The notes beneath the pieces were generated by a model, which saw only the letters and a list, made by a program, of their open reading frames with translations, made no database searches and was not told the origin of the DNA. From an uncultured Prevotella sp. (GTDB lineage: Bacteria > Bacteroidota > Bacteroidia > Bacteroidales > Bacteroidaceae), in NCBI GenBank assembly GCA_934230965.1, contig CAKQFW010000053.1, positions 1 to 11,001 on the forward strand: a stretch of 11,001 bases of DNA, written 5' to 3'. This document shows positions 1 to 5,991 of the stretch, piece by piece (position 1 is the stretch's first letter; each line of letters opens with the position of its first letter). The position numbers were made by a program, and so were the translations under genes.

Positions 1-1102
1 CAGCCACCTGTCCCTTCATTTGCTGCTTGGCGGCACGCAGTTGGGCCGAGGTGAGAGGGGCGGCCATCAATCGGTCGAGCTCGCGGCGCACCAGTCGGCG
101 GCAGCGCGACACATCGTGGGGGTCGCAACCAAAATATACGCCCCACACGCCGGTATCTGAATAGGTGATGAAGAAGCTCTCTACGGTATAAACCAGGGCA
201 TTGCGCTCGCGCAACGACAGGTTGAGCCTTGCCGACATGCCTGGGCCACCCAGCAGATTGGTTACCAGCGCCAAGGTCATGCGGCGCGGGTGGTTCAGAC
301 CATAGGCGCGTGTGCCCAAGATAACGTGGCACTGATGGGTGTCTTTATCTTCGGTCTCGTGCCGAGGGTTATAGGCGGGCAGCACGGGCAGCTGGGCGAA
401 GAAAGGGGGTGGCGGCAAGAGAGCATCAACGGCTACTGCTCCGCCAGCCGTGAGCTCAGGCATGGAGCAGCCGTGCGCCTTGCTGAGCAGACGCACCAAT
501 CGGGCAAAGTTGATATCGCCATAGGCAAAGAACACGGCGCGCTCAGGCTGATACAGGCGCTGTCGGAAGGCCATGAGCTGCTGGTGGGTGTAGGCGCGAA
601 TGGTGTCGGGCTGTCCCAGCGTGCTATGCCCAAGGGCGTGCCCCTCAAACAACAGGTGTTCGAGCTGGTCGTAGATAAGGTCGGCGGGCGTGTCGTTATA
701 GCCTTCTATCTCGTCGCATATCACCTCTACCTCTTTATCCATCTCGGCCTGTGGGCAGGTGCTATGAAACACCATGTCGGTGAGCAGGTCGACAGCGCGC
801 GGCGTATATTCGCACAGCACGGCGGCATGATACACGGTGGCATCTTTGTTGGTGTAGGCGTTCAGGTCGCCCCCTACCCGCTCAAGATAGTTGATAACGG
901 CTGTCGACGTGCGACGCTCGGTGCCCTTAAACGACATGTGCTCGTTATAGTGTGCCATGCCCTCTTCGTCGGGGTGCTCGTCGCGGGCACCCACCTTCAG
1001 GGCGTAGCCACAATACATTACGTGCGAGGCCGACTGGCAGTGTACCACGCGCAAGCCATTCGCTAATTGGCAGAAATGGTATGGGTTGTATGCTGGTGTC
1101 AT
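1..1102 (-). CDS. M16-family zinc metallopeptidase (partial, 3' end beyond window)
   Basis: The minus-strand frame is open for 367 codons from ATG 1102 to the window edge. It shows the inverted zinc motif HxxEH as HYNEH at residues 51-55, within the context GMAHYNEHMSFKGT. This is followed by GGDLNAYTNKDATVY and a DEI whose Glu131 lies at the spacing expected for the third zinc ligand. A second half resembling the inactive domain of M16B proteins contains LREKRGLAY-like RERNALVYTV. M16 enzymes of this kind are usually a little over 400 residues, so roughly 40-50 C-terminal residues are probably missing. The metal ligands predict an active zinc peptidase. No signal peptide is visible, which suggests a cytoplasmic enzyme that degrades peptides or processes proteins; the substrate is unknown. 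The gene diverges from the sugar kinase and has its own promoter-like box 37 bases upstream. Confidence 0.9.
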   Translation of the reverse strand, partial: MTPAYNPYHFCQLANGLRVVHCQSASHVMYCGYALKVGARDEHPDEEGMAHYNEHMSFKGTERRTSTAVINYLERVGGDLNAYTNKDATVYHAAVLCEYTPRAVDLLTDMVFHSTCPQAEMDKEVEVICDEIEGYNDTPADLIYDQLEHLLFEGHALGHSTLGQPDTIRAYTHQQLMAFRQRLYQPERAVFFAYGDINFARLVRLLSKAHGCSMPELTAGGAVAVDALLPPPPFFAQLPVLPAYNPRHETEDKDTHQCHVILGTRAYGLNHPRRMTLALVTNLLGGPGMSARLNLSLRERNALVYTVESFFITYSDTGVWGVYFGCDPHDVSRCRRLVRRELDRLMAAPLTSAQLRAAKQQMKGQVA

Positions 1103-1138
1103 TTTTTCTTCTTCTCTTTAAATAACATTTACAGGATG

Positions 1139-1146
1139 CAAAAATA
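1139..1146 (-). promoter_or_regulatory. Bacteroidetes -7 box for the M16 peptidase gene
   Basis: On the minus strand the bases read TATTTTTG, a match to the Bacteroidetes -7 consensus TAnnTTTG. The predicted leader is about 30 bases. A TTTG lies 23 bases further upstream, slightly more than the usual 19-21, so the -33 element is only a fair match. Confidence 0.55.
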
Positions 1147-1157
1147 CGAAAAAAGTC

Positions 1158-1188
1158 TTTGTCATGTCGCAAAATATTGAGATATTTG
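1158..1188 (+). promoter_or_regulatory. Possible promoter for the PfkB kinase gene
   Basis: TTTG at 1158-1161 is followed after 19 bases by GATATTTG at 1181-1188. This matches the Bacteroidetes promoter TTTG-N19-21-TAnnTTTG with one mismatch in the -7 box. It lies 52 bases before the chosen ATG. It shares the 138-base divergent region with the M16 promoter, so the two transcripts would diverge within a few tens of bases. Confidence 0.4.
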
Positions 1189-1240
1189 CAAGCGTCGAAT
1201 TTTAATTTGTTTGACACAACATAAACATCAATATATCACT

Positions 1241-2170
1241 ATGCGAAAAGTAATTGGCATTGGCGAGACAATGCTCGACATTATTTTTAAGAACAACAAA
1301 CCCATCGAGGCAGTGCCAGGAGGCTCTACCTTCAACGCTATCGTGTCGTTAGGAAGGGCTGGCGTGCCCGCCACCTTCTTTGCCGAAACAGGCAACGACC
1401 GCGTGGGCGAACATATTGTGCAATTTTTGAAAGACAATGGCGTAGACGCCAGCAACGTTAAGGCTAACCAGGGCAGCAAGTCGCCCGTGTCGCTGGCTTT
1501 CTTAAACGAAAAGAACGAGGCCGACTATGTGTTCTACCGCGACACGCCTCACGAACATCTCGACTTCGACTATCCAGATATTCAGCCCGACGACATTGTG
1601 CTCTTTGGCTCGTTTTATGCCGTAAACCCCGTGGTAAGGCCACAGGTGTCGGCACTGCTCGAATATGCACGTTCAAAGGGTGCCATCTTGTTCTACGATG
1701 TAAACTATCGCCCCTCGCACCGCAACGATGTGATGCGCGTGACGCCCAACCTGATTGAGAACCTTGAGATGGCCGACATGGTGCGCGGCAGCCACGACGA
1801 CTTTAATATTTTGTATCGCACCGACGATGCCGACAAAACCTACAAGGCGCAGATATCGTTCTACTGCAAACGCTTTGTCTACACCGATGGCGCGGGCCCT
1901 GTAACAGTGTTTTCTGATGGCCCATGGCGCAAGCAGTATGATACGCCTCACACCGAGACGGTGAGCACCATAGGCGCAGGCGACAACTTTAACGCTGGCC
2001 TACTGTTTGCCATGATAAAGCTGGGCATCACTCGCGCCCACCTCGACCGTGGCCTAACCGAGGCGCAATGGGACGAGATGATACACTACGCCCAACTGTT
2101 CTCGGCCGACAGCTGCAACGACATCTTTAATTATGTTTCAAAAGAGTTTGGAGAAAAAATAAGACAATAA
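1241..2170 (+). CDS. PfkB-family carbohydrate kinase (fructokinase-like)
   Basis: This is a ribokinase/PfkB-fold sugar kinase of 309 residues, the usual size for the family. The N-terminal PGGSTFNAIVSLGRAG is the sugar-binding PfkB signature region, followed by the conserved ETGNDRVGE segment. Near the C-terminus STIGAGDNFNAG carries the anion-hole GAGD with the catalytic base Asp248. The family transfers phosphate from ATP to a sugar hydroxyl; fructose is the likeliest substrate by overall resemblance to Bacteroidetes fructokinases, but this is inference. An in-frame TTG at 1211 would add ten residues (MTQHKHQYIT). ATG 1241 is preferred because MRKVIGIGE begins directly at the first beta-strand of the fold. 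The flavodiiron gene follows on the same strand after 140 bases without a visible promoter, so read-through is possible. Confidence 0.88.
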   Translation: MRKVIGIGETMLDIIFKNNKPIEAVPGGSTFNAIVSLGRAGVPATFFAETGNDRVGEHIVQFLKDNGVDASNVKANQGSKSPVSLAFLNEKNEADYVFYRDTPHEHLDFDYPDIQPDDIVLFGSFYAVNPVVRPQVSALLEYARSKGAILFYDVNYRPSHRNDVMRVTPNLIENLEMADMVRGSHDDFNILYRTDDADKTYKAQISFYCKRFVYTDGAGPVTVFSDGPWRKQYDTPHTETVSTIGAGDNFNAGLLFAMIKLGITRAHLDRGLTEAQWDEMIHYAQLFSADSCNDIFNYVSKEFGEKIRQ

Positions 2171-2181
2171 AAACCAGCCAA

Positions 2182-2299
2182 AGTCCCCAAGGCTTAGAGA
2201 GGCCTAACCCTCCCCCCCCTCAGTCCCCCAGGCTTAGAAAGGCTTAGAAAGGCTTAGTAAGGCTTAGCCCTCCCCCAAAAAATCACCAAGGCTTAGTTA
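2182..2299. repeat. GGCTTAG repeat array 1 (kinase/flavodiiron gap)
   Basis: Six exact GGCTTAG units lie at 2191, 2231, 2241, 2251, 2261 and 2290. The middle four are spaced exactly 10 bp apart. A larger pattern is also visible: AGTCCCC(A/C)AGGCTTAGA occurs at 2182 and 2222, and each block ends in CCCTCCCCC. The array fills almost the whole 140-base gap between two co-directional genes. No U-tract terminator and no TAnnTTTG promoter is visible here. Confidence 0.85.
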
Positions 2300-2310
2300 A
2301 AACCAACAAT

Positions 2311-3495
2311 ATGCAAACAATCACAACAAACACCTACTATGTAGGCGTAAACGACCGCAACAAGGCTCTGTTTGAGGGCCTGTGGCCATTGCCCGACGGC
2401 GTGAGCTACAACTCATACCTCATTGTTGACGAAAAGGTGTGCCTCATCGACACCGTAGAGGCCGACTTCTTCGCCCAGTATCTTGAAAACATTAAAGAGG
2501 TGATAGGCTGCCGCCCCATCGACTATGTGGTGGTAAACCACATGGAGCCCGACCACAGCGGCTCGCTGGCGCTACTGAAGCAATACTACCCCGACGTTCA
2601 GGTCATAGGCAACAAGAAAACCTTTGGCATGATGCAGGGCTTCTACCACATTAGCGGAAACGAGATAGAGGTGAAAAACGCCGACACGCTGTCGCTGGGA
2701 CAGCACACCCTGCGCTTCACCCTCACCCCAATGGTGCACTGGCCCGAGACCATGATGACGCTCGACGAGACCACGCACACGCTGTTTGCGGGCGACGCCT
2801 TCGGCTGCTTCGGAGCACTCAACGGCGGCGTGATTGACGACGACATCTGCTGCGACACCTTCTGGATGGAGATGACACGCTATTACAGCAACATTGTGGG
2901 CAAATATGGCACGCCCGTGCAAAACGCACTAAAGAAGTTGGCTGGCGTACAGATCAACTATATCTGCTCTACCCACGGCCCCGTATGGCACCAGTATGTA
3001 GAGCGTGTGATGGGCATATACGACCGCCTGTCGCGCTACGAGGCCGAGCCTGGCCTGGTGATATGCTACGGCACCATGTATGGCAACACCGAGCGCATGG
3101 CCGAGGTGATAGCCCAGGCAGCCAGCAAGGCGGGCGTAAAAAACATTGTGCTGTATAACGTATCAAAGACGCACCACTCGTACATCTTGCGCGACGTGTT
3201 CCGTTACAAAGGCCTCATCGTGGGCGCTCCCACCTATAACAACGGCCTGTATCACGAGATGGACGTGCTGCTGGAAGAACTGGCCAACCGCGACATTAAA
3301 GACCGCCTGCTGGGCTGGTTTGGCAGCCACGCATGGGCCAGCAAGGCCGTGGCCAAGATAGGCGAATGGAACGAAACACGCCTACACTACACCCCCGTAG
3401 GCACACCCGTTGACATGAAACAGGGCATGAGCGACGAGGTAAGACAGCAATGCCAAGAACTGGGCGAAGCCATGGCAGCGGCACTGAAGGCGTAA
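2311..3495 (+). CDS. FprA-family A-type flavodiiron protein (flavoprotein, O2/NO reductase)
   Basis: This is a complete two-domain flavodiiron protein of 394 residues, the normal length for class A. The N-terminal metallo-beta-lactamase-like half carries the full diiron ligand set: HMEPDH with His77, Glu79, Asp81 and His82, then His143 (MVHWPE), Asp162 (AGDAFG) and His222 (STHGP), at the spacings usual for the family. From about residue 249 a flavodoxin domain follows, with the FMN phosphate loop YGTMYGNTERMAE and a second FMN-contact region at APTYNNGLYH. Such proteins reduce O2 to water, or NO to N2O, in the cytoplasm of anaerobes using electrons from rubredoxin or similar carriers. This fits an obligate anaerobe. 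No rubredoxin domain is fused and none is encoded nearby. The stop codon lies in the first unit of a tandem repeat. The start is the first ATG after repeat array 1. Confidence 0.95.
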   Translation: MQTITTNTYYVGVNDRNKALFEGLWPLPDGVSYNSYLIVDEKVCLIDTVEADFFAQYLENIKEVIGCRPIDYVVVNHMEPDHSGSLALLKQYYPDVQVIGNKKTFGMMQGFYHISGNEIEVKNADTLSLGQHTLRFTLTPMVHWPETMMTLDETTHTLFAGDAFGCFGALNGGVIDDDICCDTFWMEMTRYYSNIVGKYGTPVQNALKKLAGVQINYICSTHGPVWHQYVERVMGIYDRLSRYEAEPGLVICYGTMYGNTERMAEVIAQAASKAGVKNIVLYNVSKTHHSYILRDVFRYKGLIVGAPTYNNGLYHEMDVLLEELANRDIKDRLLGWFGSHAWASKAVAKIGEWNETRLHYTPVGTPVDMKQGMSDEVRQQCQELGEAMAAALKA

Positions 3496-3570
3496 AACAA
3501 AAGTGCTGAAGGCATAAGAACAAAGCGCTAAAAGCATAAGAACAAAAGCGCTAAAAGCATAAGAACAACA
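3481..3570 (+). repeat. 22-23 bp tandem repeat spanning the flavodiiron stop codon
   Basis: Four degenerate units begin at 3481, 3503, 3525 and 3548. Each reads roughly GYRCTRAARGCRTAA followed by AAACAA or GAACAA. The first unit is the gene's own end (codons Ala-Leu-Lys-Ala-stop). The three copies beyond the stop keep the same five-codon pattern (V/A-L-K-A-stop), differing mainly at third positions. The period is 22, 22 and 23 bases, so the copies are not in one frame. Confidence 0.85.
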
Positions 3571-3573
3571 AAA

Positions 3574-3674
3574 AGGCCTCACTAAACCCTTCTACAATCC
3601 TCCTCAGCCAATGGCTTAGGAAGGCTTAGAAAGGCTTAGTGAGGCTTATTTTATAATAGCTTAGTGAGGCCTAT
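3574..3674. repeat. GGCTTAG repeat array 2 with 12-bp inverted repeat; possible bidirectional terminator
   Basis: GGCTTAG occurs at 3613, 3623 and 3633 (10-bp period), with a variant GGCTTAT at 3643. The 16-mer GCTTAGTGAGGC(T/C)TAT is present at 3635 and again at 3659. AGGCCTCACTAA at 3574-3585 is the exact reverse complement of TTAGTGAGGCCT at 3661-3672, so the interval can close into a large stem. It can also pair almost perfectly with 3636-3647, which is followed by a T-rich run. The position between two convergent genes suits a transcription end for both strands, but that function is inferred. Confidence 0.7.
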
Positions 3675-3690
3675 CTTTAACAACACGCCA

Positions 3691-5388
3691 TTACTTTCTA
3701 ACCTTAACCACCTTATCGCCGCTCTTCACGATATAGGTTCCGCGCGGAGCCTTATCAAGCGAGGTGCCTACCTTTATGCCCTGAAGGGTATAAACGGCGG
3801 GGGTAGCGTTGCTGGCAGAGGTTACATTGTGTATGCCAGCGGTAGTAACGTCGGCATAGGCCGAGGTCTCAATCTTTGATACAGGCATGAAGAACGACGC
3901 CATATCATACTCGTACGACACCTGTTTAGCCTCAGCACCATTGTGGGCAGCATCGTAGGTGAAGACGGTCAGTCCACCCTGTGTGAGCGGATAACCTTTA
4001 TAGGTGAGCATATCGGTAGCATCAATGTTTTCGGTATCGGTAGCGGGAGCCGTCACGTCGAAGACCGACTTCTTAGCATAGCTATCATAGTCGTCGTCAT
4101 CGCCTTCGTCTCCGCCCTCATCTTCGGGCATCTCATAGCCTAAGTCGGCAGTAAGGTTGTCGTGGTCGTCAAACTTCACCACCTCAATAAAGGCCGAAGC
4201 AATCTCGTCGGCCGTAAACTTTTCATCGCCATCAAAGTCGCCATAAAGTTTATATTCAATGTCGAAGCTGCCGTTATCGTCGGTATAGGTCACGGTATAC
4301 TGTTCTTTGCACAAGACGCTATAAGGCTGGCCACTGTCATCGTAATCGCTGAAGGTATAAACCTGATTTTCGTCATAACCACCATCGGGGGTGTAGGTCA
4401 GGGTTAACGTGCCATTATCGGCGCCCGTCTCATCGCAAATGGTGGCGCTCAGCAGATAGTTGCCATAGGTCATCCAGTTGGTTTGCGGGTCGCTCTCATA
4501 TTCTTTGGCCACCTGTCCGTTGGTTTCCTTCCATTTCAGGTTCTTATAATACTGGTCTACCTCCCATTCCAGTTCAGAGAAGTCGTTGTAGCCCAGCTTC
4601 TCATACTTAAAGCTGTTCACCTGTTTGGTGGCGGGGTCGATGGTGTTGGTCGAGCGAATAATAGGTTCCCATTCGCCCTGATAAGGCTGACTGATTTCCA
4701 TCGACAAGATGTTGTTGTCGGCATCGCGGGTGTAAACATACTTGTTAGCTTGAGAAGTGAGCTCCCACTTCTTCGACAGTTCATCCCATGTAGAGAGCGC
4801 ATAATAGGTGAGCAGACTGGGCTGAATGGCATCGTAGGTGCGCTCGGTCTTCTTATAGCCAGTATATTCGGTGCCATCGAGCGAGCTGTACACTTCTTGC
4901 TTGTTCCACTTGCCATTGTCGTCGTAGGTTATGTCTACGCGATAGTATTCTTTGCTGGTAATGCCATCTTCTGTTGAGGTGCTTTCCTGAAACTGCTGGT
5001 TCATCTGTGACGTGTCGTTATACTTGAAAGAGTATTTTGTGTCAAGGTCCCAATCGCCCGTGTCTTCGTTTATCACATACGATGTTTGCTCAGTGGGGAC
5101 CCACACCTTGGCATCGGCGGCAGCGCGAGCCTTCTTCATGGCGCGAGCCTTCAGGCGCTGCATGGTAGCAGTGCGACGTGCGGTAAGGAGGTCGTTGTTA
5201 GCGAAACGTGAGGTTGTCAGGCTCTTGGTGCCGGGGAGAGTGTAGATGGCGGGAGCGTTTGGCTTCATCACCACCGATGCGTGCTTTGCGCCCAACTTAT
5301 GTTTCAAGGTTGTGTTCAGCGCCTGTGCCTTTACGGCCGAAGCGGTTACTGCCATCAGGGCAGCCATCAAAAGTGTAGAATTTTTCAT
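3691..5388 (-). CDS. Secreted protein with EF-hand-like loop and C-terminal sorting-like tail; function unknown
   Basis: The gene encodes 565 residues from ATG 5388; an in-frame TTG six bases upstream is less likely because the ATG opens a clean signal peptide. Residues 1-22 form that signal peptide (MKNS, a hydrophobic core, cleavage near KAQ-A). A basic alanine/arginine-rich stretch follows at about 66-92, resembling a propeptide. The middle is made of beta-rich, Tyr/Trp/Asp-rich segments with YD-like pairs (ITYDDNGKW, ERTYDA, YTRDADNN). DFDGDEKFTADE at 384-395 fits an EF-hand calcium loop (acidic residues at positions 1, 3, 5 and 12). A Glu/Asp/Gly-rich tract lies around 419-435. The end, AVYTLQGIKVGTSLDKAP then GTYIVKSGDKVVKV, resembles the short C-terminal sorting domains of Bacteroidetes type IX cargo. 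Export is well supported; surface delivery by type IX secretion is inference. I do not recognise an enzymatic domain. The gene has its own promoter and is convergent with the flavodiiron gene. Confidence 0.85.
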   Translation of the reverse strand: MKNSTLLMAALMAVTASAVKAQALNTTLKHKLGAKHASVVMKPNAPAIYTLPGTKSLTTSRFANNDLLTARRTATMQRLKARAMKKARAAADAKVWVPTEQTSYVINEDTGDWDLDTKYSFKYNDTSQMNQQFQESTSTEDGITSKEYYRVDITYDDNGKWNKQEVYSSLDGTEYTGYKKTERTYDAIQPSLLTYYALSTWDELSKKWELTSQANKYVYTRDADNNILSMEISQPYQGEWEPIIRSTNTIDPATKQVNSFKYEKLGYNDFSELEWEVDQYYKNLKWKETNGQVAKEYESDPQTNWMTYGNYLLSATICDETGADNGTLTLTYTPDGGYDENQVYTFSDYDDSGQPYSVLCKEQYTVTYTDDNGSFDIEYKLYGDFDGDEKFTADEIASAFIEVVKFDDHDNLTADLGYEMPEDEGGDEGDDDDYDSYAKKSVFDVTAPATDTENIDATDMLTYKGYPLTQGGLTVFTYDAAHNGAEAKQVSYEYDMASFFMPVSKIETSAYADVTTAGIHNVTSASNATPAVYTLQGIKVGTSLDKAPRGTYIVKSGDKVVKVRK

Positions 5389-5411
5389 AAGCAATATGTT
5401 TTATATTTTTG

Positions 5412-5480
5412 TTATCTCTCTTTTTTCGGTTTGTATTTCTCTTTATTTATCTCTCTGTTTCAGTTTTTTTATTTCTCTTT
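5412..5480 (-). repeat. Partly duplicated leader of the secreted-protein gene
   Basis: Read on the minus strand, AAAGAGAAATA occurs at 5480-5470 and again at 5444-5434, and AGAGAGATAA at 5456-5447 and 5421-5412, both offset by about 36 bases. The leader therefore looks like two tandem purine-rich units between the predicted transcription start (about 5514) and the ATG at 5388. There is no strong Shine-Dalgarno sequence, so these A/G-rich units may serve as an unstructured ribosome landing region. Confidence 0.6.
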
Positions 5481-5520
5481 GTCAAATAAAAGAGGGGGCA
5501 CATCATTAAATGATATGCTG

Positions 5521-5551
5521 CAAAAGTAGGCATTTATTTTGAAACTGTCAA
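5521..5551 (-). promoter_or_regulatory. Promoter of the secreted-protein gene
   Basis: On the minus strand CTTG (TTG at 5551-5549) is followed by 20 bases and then TACTTTTG (5528-5521), a close match to TTTG-N19-21-TAnnTTTG. The predicted start near 5514 gives a leader of about 126 bases. The near-palindrome ATCATTAAATGAT at 5502-5514 overlaps the predicted start site. Confidence 0.75.
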
Positions 5552-5596
5552 GAAAAAGAACAAAATTATTACAAATTGTCATAAATAATATGTTTT

Positions 5597-5610
5597 TTGT
5601 TTATAAACAA
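5597..5610. other. 14-bp perfect palindrome in the divergent gap
   Basis: TTGTTTATAAACAA is a perfect palindrome in the AT-rich part of the 603-base region between the secreted-protein gene and the helicase gene. It could be a protein-binding site, but chance is also possible in such AT-rich sequence. The rest of 5552-5640 shows nothing I can name. Confidence 0.35.
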
Positions 5611-5644
5611 CTATCGCCGCCAACCATCATCGTTAATCGACGTT

Positions 5645-5790
5645 GAAGAGGGCGAACACACGCCGTGAAAGCTAATGATATCACGTTCGCCCTCTTCGAG
5701 GACGCGTTTGATTGTTTCAGCGATGCCGCAGGTTACGTTCGCTTCGCTCTCTTCACCAGCGGTTATATACATTCGCCGCCTTCGGCGACG
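5645..5790 (+). repeat. Interspersed repeat element, copy A, with 13-bp terminal hairpin
   Basis: Bases 5685-5790 match the reverse complement of 10892-10995 in ordered blocks. These are an identical 21-mer running from GTTCGCCCTCTTC into GAGGACGC, then TTGTTTCA, CCGCAGGTT, CGGTTAT, and an identical 19-mer TTCGCCGCCTTCGGCGACG. Both end blocks are themselves hairpins (CCTC-TTC-GAGG, and TCGCCG-CCTT-CGGCGA). Copy A is preceded by GAAGAGGGCGAAC (5645-5657), an exact inverted copy of its first 13 bases; the 27-base loop contains GTGA/TCAC. Short frames in this element differ between copies by a 2-base length change, so I treat it as non-coding. Confidence 0.75.
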
Positions 5791-5868
5791 CCAAACGACA
5801 AAGTTGAGCGCAGCAACGCTAAACCACACAAAATATCCCCATTAAACGAAAAATAACAGTGGCAAAGC

Positions 5869-5902
5869 GGTGCAAGTGATTTATTTTCACTAACTTTGCA
5901 CC
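5869..5902 (+). promoter_or_regulatory. Helicase promoter -7 box inside an inverted repeat
   Basis: TAACTTTG at 5891-5898 matches TAnnTTTG exactly and would start transcription near 5905, giving a leader of about 85-90 bases. No good TTTG lies 19-21 bases upstream. The box sits in an inverted repeat: GGTGCAA (5869-5875) with TTGCACC (5896-5902), and inside it GTGA (5876-5879) with TCAC (5887-5890). A regulator could bind here, but this is inference. Confidence 0.55.
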
Positions 5903-5920
5903 CGATTATTTTTTATACGA

Positions 5921-5974
5921 GTTTCGCAAGGCGAAGCGTGCTGGTGCTGGCAGACGAAAAACATCTGGCGAAAC
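5921..5974 (+). promoter_or_regulatory. Helicase leader with two mutually exclusive stems
   Basis: GTTTCGC at 5921-5927 can pair with GCGAAGC at 5931-5937 (7 pairs including one G-U, loop of 3). It can instead pair with GCGAAAC at 5968-5974 (7 perfect pairs), which ends 17 bases before the start codon. Only one stem can form at a time. A temperature- or helicase-sensitive switch is an inference. Confidence 0.4.
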
Positions 5975-5991
5975 AAAAAAAACACTAAAGA

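Noticed and set aside
290..1066. Plus-strand reading frame of 258 codons
   Set aside because: It is antisense to the M16 peptidase, which has intact zinc motifs; no promoter or recognisable domain supports the plus frame.
3943..4977. Several plus-strand frames rich in Ile/Val opposite the secreted protein
   Set aside because: They are antisense shadows of a gene with signal peptide, promoter and C-terminal tail.
5611..5856. Short frames on both strands in repeat copy A (FALFEDA...)
   Set aside because: They lie within the interspersed repeat, and the second copy shifts the frame by a length change before the conserved end, so coding conservation fails.
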